DNA of 64,000 bases from the NCBI RefSeq assembly GCF_022664455.2, contig NZ_JAKRKC020000001.1:2485001-2549000 (forward strand). The letters run 5' to 3'. Below, in pieces: positions 48,331 through 57,281 of this stretch (its first letter is position 1; the number at the start of each line of letters is the position of its first letter). This DNA is from Actinomadura luzonensis (lineage in GTDB: Bacteria > Actinomycetota > Actinomycetes > Streptosporangiales > Streptosporangiaceae). A model generated the notes under the pieces. It made no database searches, was not told the DNA's origin, and worked only from the letters and a program-made list of their open reading frames with translations. Made by a program: the position numbers and the translations under genes.

Positions 48331-50319
48331 TCAGGCCGGCCGCAACGCCACGTCGTCGATCTGGAACGCGGGCCCGGCGGCGCTCGCGTTCCAGACGAAG
48401 GTCCAGTCGACGCGGGTCGCGCCCGCGGGAGCGGTGAACGTGTCGGCCGCCTGCGTCCAGGCCGTCTGCCGGGCCAGCGTGATCGGGTCGGTACGCAGCA
48501 CCGTGCCGCCCTCGTCGTGCCAGCGCAGGTTCCACGTGACGGCGGGCATGGGCGCCACGGCCTCCCGGTGCCACAGCGACGCGCGGTAGCTCGTGCCGGC
48601 GATCACGCCGCTGAAGCCGGGGAAGTTGTCCAGCGCCACCGCGCTGCCGAACGCCTCGGCGCTGGTCAGCCGCAGCGAGCCGGTGCCGCCGTGCGCGTCG
48701 CCGGTCCGGTGCTCCACGGCGGCGCCGTACCACGGGGTGTAGGGCGAGGTCGTGGCGGACTCGAAGTCCTGCGCGGCGATCGCGGGCGGCTCGGGAGCGG
48801 CGCCGTCGAACGTGCTGCGGGCGTCCTGGCCGTACTGGGGGCCGGCCCACTCGCCGGGCGTGATGCGCTTGCCCATGTCGGTGACCCTGAACTGCCACGG
48901 CCCGGTGTAGGTGTTGTCGTGCCAGGAGTTGTTCGACTCGTGGACGATCGCCTGCTGGATCACGGCGCCCTTGTACGGGGACCAGTCCGGATATGTCCCC
49001 CAATTGGACAGCAGGGCCATGTGCCCGCAGTACTGCGTCGGGCAGCCGCCGTGCACGTCGGCGGGGTCGAAGGCGAACGTGTTGTGGTGCACGTCGACGT
49101 TCTTCGTCCACCAGCGGCAGTCGGTGTAGAGCGGCTCGCTCGCGATGGCGGGGGCCGCGCACCGCGCGGTGTTGGTCGGCCCGACGATCAGCGTGCAGTC
49201 GCCGGTCGTCGAGGCGGGGCTGTTGCAGAACCGGTCGGCGTTCGCCCAGGCGGTGATCCCGCCCCAGTTGTTCTCCAGCAGGTTGCCGGTGATCTCGATC
49301 TTGCTCGTCCGGGCCGGCACGCGCGGCTCGCCGTCCGCCTCCGACAGGTAGATCGCCGCCTCCGGGAACGGGTCGCCCTTGGCCGCCCGCTCGGCGCCGG
49401 AGGCCCAGGCGTTGCCGCGCAGCGTGTTGTTCCTGATGATGGCGTTGTAGCTGATCTCGTAGAAGATGCCGAGCGAGTCGTTGTCCTCGATGAGGTTGTC
49501 CTCGATGAGGAAGTCGTTGTCGTTGGTGTCCGCCCAGACCCCGGGGCCGTGGTTGGCGTGGACCCAGTTGCCGGTCACGTCGGCGCCGTTCACCGCCCAG
49601 AACTTCATCCCGCCGGTGCACCCGCACCCCGGGATCTGGTGCTCCCAGTCCTGGGTGTTGTTGCCGGTGAACTCGTTGTCCGCGACGACCAGGCCGGTGA
49701 TGGTGTTGCCGGCCTTGTACGCGTTCAGCCCGTACTGGCCGTTGTCCTTGAGGCAGTTGCCGCGGATCTGGTTCTCGGCCCCGGCCATCAGCCCCGCGCC
49801 GGCGTTGTCGCGGATCGTGTTGTGCTCCACGATCCACCGGTCGCCGGAGTCGTGGTTGACCGCGCCCTCGTCGTGCCGCGGGATGAAGCCCTTGATCGTC
49901 AGGTACCGGATCGTGACGCCGGTCGCGTCCCCGCCGAACGCGTACCGGTTCAGCCCCCGTCCGTCCAGCACCGCGCCGGGCGCCCCGATGAACGTCGCGC
50001 CTTTACCGGGGATGATCTGCGCGTACTCGCCGTCGCCCAGCTTGTGCGTGCCGGTCTTGAAGTAGTACGTGGTGTTCTCCTTGCGTAAGTCCACGCCGCT
50101 GTTGTCGCCCTCGGGCACCACGACCGCGCCGGCGGGCGGCGCAGTCGGCCCGTCGAGCGACGAACTGCCGCACACCGCCGCCTTCGCCGCCGCCGAACCG
50201 GCCGCGGACCCGGTCGTGGGCCCGGTCGTGGGCCCGGCCGCCTCGGCACTCGCCGGCGCCGTCCCGCCCATGACCACCAGGGCGAGCGCCGCGAGGGTCA
50301 CCGGCCAACTTCTTCGCAT
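48331..50319 (-). CDS. secreted right-handed beta-helix protein (PbH1 repeats) with C-terminal carbohydrate-binding-like domain
   Basis: 662 residues from ATG 50319 with GGAGGAACAGGG before it. Signal peptide (RRSWPVTLAALALVVMGGTA, cut after ASA). Then a Thr/Gly/Ala spacer with small repeats, a beta-helix of PbH1 type (IVEHNTIRDNAGAGLMAG, DNEFTGNNTQDWEHQ, IEDNLIEDNDSLGIFYE, TGNLLENNWGGITAWANA) and, from about residue 525 on, a jelly-roll domain (AAQDFESATTSPYTPWYG, IDDVALRPA) that likely binds carbohydrate. Related proteins are lyases or glycan-binding; no catalytic residue can be named. Followed by the stop and then the methyltransferase on the other strand. Confidence 0.85.
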   Translation of the reverse strand: MRRSWPVTLAALALVVMGGTAPASAEAAGPTTGPTTGSAAGSAAAKAAVCGSSSLDGPTAPPAGAVVVPEGDNSGVDLRKENTTYYFKTGTHKLGDGEYAQIIPGKGATFIGAPGAVLDGRGLNRYAFGGDATGVTIRYLTIKGFIPRHDEGAVNHDSGDRWIVEHNTIRDNAGAGLMAGAENQIRGNCLKDNGQYGLNAYKAGNTITGLVVADNEFTGNNTQDWEHQIPGCGCTGGMKFWAVNGADVTGNWVHANHGPGVWADTNDNDFLIEDNLIEDNDSLGIFYEISYNAIIRNNTLRGNAWASGAERAAKGDPFPEAAIYLSEADGEPRVPARTSKIEITGNLLENNWGGITAWANADRFCNSPASTTGDCTLIVGPTNTARCAAPAIASEPLYTDCRWWTKNVDVHHNTFAFDPADVHGGCPTQYCGHMALLSNWGTYPDWSPYKGAVIQQAIVHESNNSWHDNTYTGPWQFRVTDMGKRITPGEWAGPQYGQDARSTFDGAAPEPPAIAAQDFESATTSPYTPWYGAAVEHRTGDAHGGTGSLRLTSAEAFGSAVALDNFPGFSGVIAGTSYRASLWHREAVAPMPAVTWNLRWHDEGGTVLRTDPITLARQTAWTQAADTFTAPAGATRVDWTFVWNASAAGPAFQIDDVALRPA

Positions 50320-50437
50320 CCCTGTTCCTCCAGGTTTCACGCACGTCTTGACCGCACTTGACCGCCGGCCGTCGCCAGCGTAGTGAGGACGGACGCACAC
50401 TCTCAAGATCGCGGAGGCGAAGATCCCGGAAACACGT

Positions 50438-50468
50438 AAGGCCGCTTCCGACAATCGGAAGCGGCCTT
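50438..50468 (-). terminator. hairpin terminator after the mycothiol-dependent gene
   Basis: A perfect 14-bp stem, AAGGCCGCTTCCGA / TCGGAAGCGGCCTT, with loop CAA. On the minus strand it lies about 45 bp after the stop of the DinB-like gene; only a weak T-rich tail follows (TTACGTGTTT). Almost identical to the hairpin at 51416. Confidence 0.8.
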
Positions 50469-50512
50469 CTCTGTGGCTACTGCTGCTCAAGTGATCCATC
50501 CGCTGGCCGGTC

Positions 50513-51277
50513 CTAGTCCCAGTCCTGCAGCTGCTGGAGCAGGTCGGCGTCGCCCTCCATCCGCAGCGAGCCGGCCGGGATGCGCTTGTACATGAGCAGG
50601 GCCATCTCGCTCGCCGTGCCGTGGATGGCGGCGGTGGGCTTGCTCTCGGCTGCCTCCGCCGCGGTGAGGCGGGTGAAGCGGGAACCGGCGGCGTCCACCG
50701 TCTGGCGCCAGGAGCCGGCCTCGGCCGCGTGGTAGTCCATGGTGGCGGGCTCGCCCGGCCACGGGATCGTGCCGGTGCAGACGGTGGCGAGGAACTCCTC
50801 GATGGCGTCGCCCGCCTCGGTCGTCGGCAGCTCCTGCGGGGTGCCGGCGGCCAGCTGGGCGTCGTAGGTGTGGATCAGCGACTCCGGGACGCGGCGGCGG
50901 GCCACGGCGGCCACCGTGTGCGGGGAGGCCAGCGGCTCCCACCAGGCCCAGCAGCCCCGGTCCGGGCCGGCCTCGCGCAGAGCGGCAAGCAGCTGCTCCG
51001 TCGAGTCGGCCAACCAGGTCATGAGGGCCTCGCGCTCTCTGGGCGCCGCCAGCCCGTCCTTGCTCGGCCGCTCGTCGCCGGGCGCGGTGTTCAGCACGAT
51101 GTAGGCCCAGAAGCGGTCCCCCTCACTGAGGTGGTTCGCCAGGTCGTACAGCGTCCAGCCCGGGCAGGATGGGACGTCGGCGTCGAGGCTGGGGGCCGCG
51201 GCGACGGTGGCGCGGAACGCGGCGGACCGCTCGTCGATCATCCGCAGCAGGGTGGGGAAGGCGAGATGCTCAGTCAT
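50513..51277 (-). CDS. mycothiol-dependent maleylpyruvate isomerase family (DinB-like) protein
   Basis: 254 residues. N-terminal four-helix DinB/MDMPI domain with the metal-binding helix region SCPGWTLYDLANHLSEGDRF (His), the WEPLASPHTVAAVARRRVPE segment and SLIHTYDAQLAAG (His), typical of the mycothiol-dependent maleylpyruvate isomerase family; the C-terminal domain (about 170-254) is the usual SCP2-like module. The reaction is likely a thiol-dependent transfer or detoxification. ATG 51277. Flanked by twin hairpins. An actinobacterial hallmark, since mycothiol is restricted to that phylum. Confidence 0.88.
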   Translation of the reverse strand: MTEHLAFPTLLRMIDERSAAFRATVAAAPSLDADVPSCPGWTLYDLANHLSEGDRFWAYIVLNTAPGDERPSKDGLAAPREREALMTWLADSTEQLLAALREAGPDRGCWAWWEPLASPHTVAAVARRRVPESLIHTYDAQLAAGTPQELPTTEAGDAIEEFLATVCTGTIPWPGEPATMDYHAAEAGSWRQTVDAAGSRFTRLTAAEAAESKPTAAIHGTASEMALLMYKRIPAGSLRMEGDADLLQQLQDWD

Positions 51278-51415
51278 GTAAACCTTGTCTCACTCTGGGA
51301 TCGGGACTCTCGCGCGCGGGAAAGCGCGCCGGACGCTCTCAGGCGCTTCGTGCCGGTGACTTCTCGTGGATGCTCGGTCACGTAGTCACGCAGTCAGTCA
51401 CTCAGAGGACAAGAG

Positions 51416-51444
51416 AGGCCGCTTCCGAGCTTCGGAAGCGGCCT
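51416..51444 (-). terminator. hairpin terminator after tRNA-Pro
   Basis: 13-bp stem AGGCCGCTTCCGA / TCGGAAGCGGCCT with loop GCT, about 20 bases downstream of tRNA-Pro on the minus strand, followed there by CTCTTGTCC. It shares its stem with the hairpin at 50438. Confidence 0.8.
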
Positions 51445-51463
51445 TCTACCTGCGGCGATACTG

Positions 51464-51537
51464 TCGGGGTGGCGGGATTTGAACCCACGACCTCTTCGTC
51501 CCGAACGAAGCGCGCTGCCAAGCTGCGCTACACCCCG
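51464..51537 (-). tRNA. tRNA-Pro (anticodon CGG)
   Basis: Clean cloverleaf of 74 nt on the minus strand: acceptor CGGGGTG/CACCCCG, D-arm AGCGCAGCTTGGCAGCGC, anticodon stem CTTCG/CGAAG with loop TTCGGGA (anticodon CGG, reads CCG), T-arm GTGGGTTCAAATCCCGC, discriminator A. The CCA end is not encoded. The hairpin at 51416 is its terminator. Confidence 0.97.
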
Positions 51538-51603
51538 GTGCACGCGCCGATCGGTGCGTACCTGGAAAAGTCTAGCGGACTCCCAAGGTGGTTGTGACCG
51601 TCT

Positions 51604-52500
51604 TCAGGGGCGGCGCGGGACGAGGGTGAGGAGGGAAGCCTCGGGGAAGCAGGCGAAGCGGGCCGGCGCGTACGGTGACGTGCCGAGACCGGCCGAGACG
51701 TGCAGCCAGGCGCCGTCGTGGCGGCTCAGCCCCTTCACGCGGGCGCGGTCGATGCCGCAGTTGGTGACCAGGGCGCCGTAGAAGGGGACGCAGAGCTGGC
51801 CGCCGTGTGTGTGGCCGGCCAGCAGGAGCTGGTAGCCGTCGGCGGCGAACAGGCTCATGTTGCGCGGCTCGGGGGAGTGCATGACGCCCAGGCGCAGGTC
51901 GGCGTCGGCCGGGGCCGGGCCGGCGACCAGGTCGTAGCGGTCGCGCGAGATGTGGGAGTCGTGGATGCCGGCCACCGCCACGTCGAGGTCGCCGACCTTG
52001 ATGCGGGCCGTGGTGTTGTTCATGTCGAGCCAGCCCTCGGCGGCCATGCCCGCGCCCAGCTCCTCCCAGGGCAGGCTGGGGACGTGCTGGCGGCGCTCGT
52101 TCTTGGAGGTGCGCCACAGGTAGCGGGCCGGGTTCTTCGGCTTGGGGGCGTACAGGTCGTTGGAGCCGTAGACGAACAGGCCCGGGCGGGAGAGCAGGGG
52201 CTCCAGGGCGTGCAGGAGCGCGGGCACGGCCTCGGGGTGGGCGATCGAGTCGCCGGTGTTGACCACCAGGTCGGGCTTGAGCGCGCCCAGCGAGCGCACC
52301 CACTTGATGAGCATCGAGCGGCGCGGCGTCAGGTGCAGGTCCGTCAGGTGGAGGATGCGCACCGGACGCTGGCCGCGCTCCAGCACCGGCACGTCGAAGC
52401 GGCGCAGCCGGAACCAGTTGCGCTCGACGACGGACGCGTAACCCAGCCCGGCCAGGCCGAGACCGAGCATGGACAGGGGGACTGCGGCGGCTTTCCTCAC
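51604..52500 (-). CDS. membrane-anchored metallophosphoesterase (YkuE-like)
   Basis: 298 residues from GTG 52500. A membrane anchor (VPLSMLGLGLAGLGYASVV) is followed by a calcineurin-like domain with all five metal blocks: LTDLHLTP, VNTGDSIAHPE, FVYGSNDLY, VMHSPEP and LAGHTHGGQL. Such enzymes dephosphorylate or cut cell-envelope or cyclic-nucleotide substrates; which is unknown. No ribosome binding site is visible, and the longer frame to 52569 covers the start of the divergent YqeY gene, so the inner GTG is preferred. Confidence 0.88.
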   Translation of the reverse strand: MRKAAAVPLSMLGLGLAGLGYASVVERNWFRLRRFDVPVLERGQRPVRILHLTDLHLTPRRSMLIKWVRSLGALKPDLVVNTGDSIAHPEAVPALLHALEPLLSRPGLFVYGSNDLYAPKPKNPARYLWRTSKNERRQHVPSLPWEELGAGMAAEGWLDMNNTTARIKVGDLDVAVAGIHDSHISRDRYDLVAGPAPADADLRLGVMHSPEPRNMSLFAADGYQLLLAGHTHGGQLCVPFYGALVTNCGIDRARVKGLSRHDGAWLHVSAGLGTSPYAPARFACFPEASLLTLVPRRP

Positions 52501-52559
52501 CCAATCATGATGCCCGACATCCGGCACGAGGTGTCCGCGCAGGCGGCAAGATGGACCGC

Positions 52560-53024
52560 ATGAGCGCATTGAAGGACAAGCTGAAGGCCGACCTCACGGC
52601 CTCGATGAAGAGTCGTGACGAGGTCCGCCTCCGGACGATCCGCATGGCGTTGGCCGCCGTCAACGTCGAGGAGGTCTCCGGCAAGCAGGCCAGGGAGCTG
52701 ACCGACGACGAGATCATCAAGGTCCTGACGAAGGAGGCCAAGAAGCGGAAGGAGGCGGCCGAGGCGTTCGGCAACGCGGGGCGCGCCGAGCAGGCGCAGG
52801 CGGAGCTGGACGAGCAGGCGGTGCTGGAGGAGTACCTGCCGGCGCAGCTGTCCGACGAGGAGCTGGCCGAGCTGGTGGACGCGGCGATCGCGGAGACGGG
52901 CGCGTCCGGGCCGCAGGCCATGGGGCAGGTCATGAAGGCCGTGAACCCGAAGGTGGCGGGGCGGGCCGAGGGCGGCCGGGTGGCCGCGACGGTGCGGGCG
53001 CGCCTGGCCGCCACCTCGTCGTAG
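52560..53024 (+). CDS. GatB/YqeY domain protein
   Basis: 154 residues, helical. N-terminal MSALKDKLKADLTASMKSRD, TIRMALAAVNVEEVSGKQ, and the C-terminal motif SGPQAMGQVMKAVNPKVAGR-type region are standard for YqeY, the stand-alone homologue of the tRNA-binding tail of GatB. Role unclear; often adjacent to metallophosphoesterase and PBP genes in actinomycetes. ATG 52560 chosen over 52551 as homologues begin MS-x-LKD; neither has a clear ribosome binding site. Confidence 0.9.
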   Translation: MSALKDKLKADLTASMKSRDEVRLRTIRMALAAVNVEEVSGKQARELTDDEIIKVLTKEAKKRKEAAEAFGNAGRAEQAQAELDEQAVLEEYLPAQLSDEELAELVDAAIAETGASGPQAMGQVMKAVNPKVAGRAEGGRVAATVRARLAATSS

Positions 53025-53167
53025 GCCGCTGGCCCGCGAGCCGGCCGGCCCTTCGCCATCAGGCCCCGGGCTCCCACGGAAGCTCGTGGCGGGTCCTGGA
53101 AGGGCCCTGGGGTTCCTAGGGGCTTTCCCGAGGCACCGGGGGGCTGAGCGCGTTTCTGGGCTTCCTG

Positions 53168-53260
53168 GCGACGGCAGGAGGCCCAGCGCGGCGCCCGGCG
53201 GCTCCCGGCGACGGCAGGAGGCCAATCCCAGCGCGCGGCGCCGCGCCCGCCCGGCGGCTC
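53168..53260. repeat. degenerate 40-bp direct repeat units
   Basis: GGCGACGGCAGGAGGCC occurs at 53168-53184 and again at 53208-53224, 40 bp apart, each followed by CAGCGCGGCG-like and CCCGGCGGCTC blocks; the last block (53230-53260) runs into the 3' end of the PBP gene. It fills most of the 234-bp gap between YqeY and the PBP. Function unknown, possibly a slippage product. Confidence 0.6.
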
Positions 53261-55535
53261 AGTTGCCGCCGAAGCCCGGCACGATGATCGGCCCGGCGTC
53301 GCCGCCGCGCCCGCGTCCGGTCCCGCCGTCGCCGCGCCCGTTGCCGCCCTGCCCCTGGTCGCCGTTGTCGGGCGGGTTGAAGATGTCGAACGGGTTCCCG
53401 TCCCCGTGCCGCCCCTCCTCCGGCTTCTTCTTCTTGGGCTTCGGCGCGCAGTGCTCGGTGCAGCCGCCGAACCGCGACCGGTCCACCGGCGTGAACTCGA
53501 CCGGCTCGACCCCCTTGAGCGCGCTCAGCATGGAGTCCTTCCAGATGCGCCCGGAGATCGACGCGCCGTACACGTACGAGTAGTAGCGCCCGCCGATGGT
53601 GATGCCGATCAGCTCGTGGTTGGCGGCGCCGCGCGGGTCGCCGAGGGAGACCGCGGAGGCCAGGTTCGGGGTGTAGCCGGCGAACCAGGCGGACATGTAG
53701 TTGTCGGTCGTGCCGGTCTTGCCGGCCGCGTCCCGCCCGATGCCGCCCACCTCGGTCATCGTGCCCTTGGTGAACACGCCGGACAGGATGCCGCTGACCG
53801 CGTCGGCGACCTCCTCCTCCAGCACCTGCGAGCACTTCGGCTTGTACTGCTTGGCCTTGCCGTCGCGGTCCTTGATCTCGGTGATGGCGAGCGGCTTGCA
53901 GTACTGGCCGCGCGAGGCGAACACCGCGTACGAGCTGGCGATCGTCACCGGGTCGACCTCGTTGACGCCGAGCGTGAACGTCTCGACCTCCGACAGCTTG
54001 TCGCCGTCGGCCCGCTTGACGCCGAGCTTCTTGGCCATCTTGACCACGTCGCAGAGCCCGACCTGCTGTTCGAGCCGCAGGAAGAACGTGTTGACCGAGC
54101 CCCAGGTGCCGGTCTCCAGGGTCTTGAAGCCGCCGCCGCCCTCGCTGGAGTTCATGACGGTGTGGGAGGGGTCGCCGACGTTCTCGCCCTTGCAGTTCTT
54201 GAACGTGCTGTAGCCGTCGGCCTCGTAGCCGGCGGGGGCGGGGAAGCCGTCGCCGTACTTCAGGCCCTCCTCCAGGGCGGTGGCCAGCGTGTACACCTTG
54301 GCCGTCGAGCCCTGCTGGAACCCGCGGCCGCCGCCGTGCGCGGCGTCGGCCACGATGTTGTAGCTCATCTCGTTCTTCTTCTTGCTCCCGCCGAACTTTC
54401 GGGAGGCGGCCATCGCCTTGATCTCGCCGGTGCCGGGAACGACCATGGCCTGCGCGGCCACGGGCTTGTCCTTGGTGGACACGTACTTCTTGATCGCCTT
54501 CTCGGAGGCGGCCTGCATCTTGGGGTCGATCGTGGTCTTGATCGTCAGGCCGCCGCGCTGGAGCAGCTTCTTGCGCTCCTCGGGGTTCTTGCCGAACTCC
54601 TCGTTGTTGAGGATCTCGTACTGGACGTACAGGCAGAAGTACGGGTATTTGCTCTCTTCGCAGCCGCCGGGGAACTCGACGTCCTTGTAGCCGAGCTTCT
54701 TCGCCTTGGCGTCCGCGGCCTGCTGCGGCGTGATCTTGCCGATCTCGACCATCCGGTCGAGCACGGTGTTGCGCCGCTGCAGCAGCCGCTCCCGCGACTC
54801 GGCGCTGACGTTGGGGTCGGTGCGCGCCGGGTTCTGGACGGCGCCGGCCAGCGTGGCGGCCTCGGCGAGGTCCAGCTCGGAGGCGGGCTTGTCGAAGAAG
54901 CGCCGGGCCGCGGCCTGGATGCCGTGCGCGCCGGCGCCGAAATAGGCGATGTTGAGGTATTTCTCCAGGATTTGGTCCTTGGAGTACTTCCGCTCGATCG
55001 CCATCGCGTAGCGCAGCTCGGACAGCTTGCGGGAGACCGTGGTCTCGATGGCCGCCGCCCGCTCCTCGTCCGTCTCGGCCTTGTTGAGCAGCACCTGCTT
55101 GACGTACTGCTGGGTGATCGAGGAGCCGCCCTGGGTCACGCCGCCGCTGGTGAGATTCTTGACCAGCGCTCTGGCCGTTCCCTCCACGTCGATCGGCCCG
55201 TGCTGGTAGAAACGGAAGTCCTCGATCGCGATCAGCGCCTCCCGCATGATGGGCGCGACCTTGTCGAGGGTCACCGACTGGCGGTTCTCGTAGTAGAACT
55301 GCGCGATCTGCTTGCCGTTGGCGTCCATGATCTTGGTGCGTTCGGGAAGAGGGGGCTCGTCGAGCTCTTGGGGCTGAAGGTCGAGCCCCTCCAGCGCGCT
55401 CTTGGTCGACATCCCGGCTCCGCCGACCGCGGGCAGGGCCACGGCGGCCGCCAGCACCCCGGCCGCGGTCGCCGCGATGATCAGTCGCACGACGGCCAGA
55501 ACGGGGTTGGAGCGATCTTTGCGCTGCGCATGCAC
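53259..55535 (-). CDS. ponA: bifunctional penicillin-binding protein (transglycosylase/transpeptidase)
   Basis: 758 residues. One membrane helix near the N-terminus (VVRLIIAATAAGVLAAAVAL), a GT51 domain with the catalytic IAIEDFRFYQHGPIDVEG and QGGSSITQQYVKQVLLNK, and a transpeptidase with SxxK in RGFQQGSTAKVYTLA, SxN as SVNTFF and KTG in DAAGKTGTTDNY. The tail is basic then Gly-rich (GRGDGGTGRGRGG). Builds peptidoglycan. GTG 55535 has no ribosome binding site but TACCCT ends 7 bases before it, as in leaderless genes. Divergent from wblA, as in Streptomyces. Confidence 0.92.
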   Translation of the reverse strand: MHAQRKDRSNPVLAVVRLIIAATAAGVLAAAVALPAVGGAGMSTKSALEGLDLQPQELDEPPLPERTKIMDANGKQIAQFYYENRQSVTLDKVAPIMREALIAIEDFRFYQHGPIDVEGTARALVKNLTSGGVTQGGSSITQQYVKQVLLNKAETDEERAAAIETTVSRKLSELRYAMAIERKYSKDQILEKYLNIAYFGAGAHGIQAAARRFFDKPASELDLAEAATLAGAVQNPARTDPNVSAESRERLLQRRNTVLDRMVEIGKITPQQAADAKAKKLGYKDVEFPGGCEESKYPYFCLYVQYEILNNEEFGKNPEERKKLLQRGGLTIKTTIDPKMQAASEKAIKKYVSTKDKPVAAQAMVVPGTGEIKAMAASRKFGGSKKKNEMSYNIVADAAHGGGRGFQQGSTAKVYTLATALEEGLKYGDGFPAPAGYEADGYSTFKNCKGENVGDPSHTVMNSSEGGGGFKTLETGTWGSVNTFFLRLEQQVGLCDVVKMAKKLGVKRADGDKLSEVETFTLGVNEVDPVTIASSYAVFASRGQYCKPLAITEIKDRDGKAKQYKPKCSQVLEEEVADAVSGILSGVFTKGTMTEVGGIGRDAAGKTGTTDNYMSAWFAGYTPNLASAVSLGDPRGAANHELIGITIGGRYYSYVYGASISGRIWKDSMLSALKGVEPVEFTPVDRSRFGGCTEHCAPKPKKKKPEEGRHGDGNPFDIFNPPDNGDQGQGGNGRGDGGTGRGRGGDAGPIIVPGFGGN

Positions 55536-55777
55536 GGTACCAAGGGTACGTCTAAAGGCTGACCGAATCGGTAGCCGCGCCACATTTCGCCTTGACGAGC
55601 CCGGGTGACTAGTCATTCCCGGTCAAGATGGCCGCGAGAAATTGGTCCTCTGGGGTCTGTCGGCCCGAACGTGTCGTTGCGTACGTTCTCCCTGCGGCAA
55701 CTGAATACGGAGGCTCGGCGCCCGCGCCCGTCGGCCCCAAATGACGACTGACCACCTAAGGGGAGTGGGGTCGAAAA

Positions 55778-56074
55778 ATGTGGATCACGGATTGGACCTC
55801 CCGTGCCGCCTGTAAAGGTGCGGATCCGGATGCCCTGTTCGTGCAGGGCGCCGCGCAGAACAGGGCGAAGCTCATCTGCCGGGGTTGCCCGGTCCGTACT
55901 GAGTGCCTCGCCGATGCGCTGGACAACCGCATCGAGTTCGGGGTGTGGGGCGGCATGACCGAGAGGGAACGACGCGCGCTGTTGCGCAGGCGTCCCGACG
56001 TTGACTCGTGGCGAGAGCTGCTCGAGTCGGCGAAAGAAGAGTACGAGCGTACGAATGAGCTGATCGCGGGCTGA
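55778..56074 (+). CDS. wblA: WhiB-family regulator, WblA/WhiB4 type
   Basis: 98 residues with four iron-sulphur Cys at 12, 34, 37 and 43 (ICRGCPVRTEC), the turn EFGVWGGMTERERRALLRRR and a basic DNA-binding tail. The VQGAAQNRAK and CLADALDNRIEFGVWGG segments are those of Streptomyces WblA and mycobacterial WhiB4. In Streptomyces WblA controls the switch to sporulation and antibiotic production; that role here is by homology. ATG 55778 is at the end of a leader of about 240 bp shared with the PBP promoter. Confidence 0.93.
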   Translation: MWITDWTSRAACKGADPDALFVQGAAQNRAKLICRGCPVRTECLADALDNRIEFGVWGGMTERERRALLRRRPDVDSWRELLESAKEEYERTNELIAG

Positions 56075-56153
56075 TCTGGCCCGGCGAGCGCGTGAGTACG
56101 GCCGGCGCCGTCCGCCGGCCGTACTTCCATGAATCACGCGGGGCAAGACCCCG

Positions 56154-57281
56154 CTACGCGCTCGCCAGCAGCTCCCCGATCTGCCGCAGACCGGCCAGAT
56201 CGTGGACGTCCTCGGACATGGCGCGGACCTTCGCCACCGGCACCGTGGGATGTGCCGAGACGAAGTGCTCCCGTTCGCGGCCTTCGCGAGCGGCGAGCTG
56301 CATCCGACCGGCGTGCAGCCGCAGCACGGCGGCGGTCAGCTCGTGCTCGCCCCTGGATTCCAGGTCCTCGGCCGCGGCGGTGCTCCGCGCCGCCGAGAGC
56401 GCGGCGGCGGGGGACGTGTGCACCCGGTTGACCACCAGGCCGGCCAGGGGCATGCGTTCCTCGGCCAGCCGCTCGACGAAGTACGAGGCCTCGCGCATCG
56501 CGTCGCGCTCCGGCGCGGCCACCACCACGAAAGCGGTGCCGGGGGCCTGGAGCAGCCGGTACGTCATCTCGGCCCGCTGCCGAAAGCCCCCGAAGACGGC
56601 GTCCAGCGCGGAGACGAACGTCTGCAGGTCCTTGATGACCTGCGCGCCGAGCAGCTTGGTGAGCGCGCCGGCCATCAGCCCGAACCCGGCGTTCAGCAGC
56701 TTGAACGCGCTGCGGCCCCCGGCCTTGGCCGGCGCCGTCAGCAGCCGGATGAACCGGCCGTCCAGGAAGCGTCCGAGCCGCTCGGGCGCGTCCAGGAAGT
56801 CCAGCGCCGAGCGCGACGGCGGCGTGTCGACCACGATGAGGTCCCACTCGTCGGAGCGGCGGAGCTGGCCCAGCTTCTCCATCGCCATGTACTCCTGCGT
56901 GCCCGAGAAGCTGGAGGACAACGACTGGTAGAAGGGGTTCGACAGGATCTGCCGGGCCCGCTCGGGGTCGGCGTGCGCCTCGATGATCTCGTCGAACGTG
57001 CGCTTCATGTCGAGCATCATGGCGAAGAGCTGGCCCCCGCCGGCCTCCTCCTGCACCAGCCGCGGGGTGTTGTCGAGCTCGGTGAGGCCCATCGACTGCG
57101 CGAGCCGCCGCGCGGGGTCCACCGTCAGCACGACCGCGCACCGGCCGCGTTCGGCGGCCCGCAGGCCGAGCGCCGCGGCGGTCGTGGTCTTGCCCACGCC
57201 GCCCGCGCCGCAGCAGACGATGATCCTGGTGCCGCGGTCGTCGAGGATCGCGTCGATGTCCAGCCGGGCGGGCTCTTTCAC
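56154..57281 (-). CDS. ArsA-type (Get3-like) ATPase, second of a pair
   Basis: 375 residues. P-loop with the deviant Walker A CCGAGGVGKTTTAAALGL (GxGGxGKT), VVLTVDPARRLAQSMGL (switch I), Walker B LIVVDTPPSRSALDFLD and the adenine loop VVVAAPERDAMREASYF. The long middle is helical. Paired with a second ArsA-like protein, whose stop overlaps this GTG by 4 bases (GTGA), it probably acts as a heterodimer. In actinomycetes the pair next to wblA has no arsenic link; function unknown. Confidence 0.9.
   Translation of the reverse strand: MKEPARLDIDAILDDRGTRIIVCCGAGGVGKTTTAAALGLRAAERGRCAVVLTVDPARRLAQSMGLTELDNTPRLVQEEAGGGQLFAMMLDMKRTFDEIIEAHADPERARQILSNPFYQSLSSSFSGTQEYMAMEKLGQLRRSDEWDLIVVDTPPSRSALDFLDAPERLGRFLDGRFIRLLTAPAKAGGRSAFKLLNAGFGLMAGALTKLLGAQVIKDLQTFVSALDAVFGGFRQRAEMTYRLLQAPGTAFVVVAAPERDAMREASYFVERLAEERMPLAGLVVNRVHTSPAAALSAARSTAAAEDLESRGEHELTAAVLRLHAGRMQLAAREGREREHFVSAHPTVPVAKVRAMSEDVHDLAGLRQIGELLASA

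Noticed and set aside
53406..55562. Long plus-strand frame opposite the PBP gene
   Set aside because: Shadow of a gene with complete catalytic motifs on the other strand.
54022..55616. Start of the PBP at the upstream end of the open frame (55616)
   Set aside because: The extra 27 residues are Arg-rich and unlike PBP N-termini; a TACCCT box directly before GTG 55535 fits a leaderless start.
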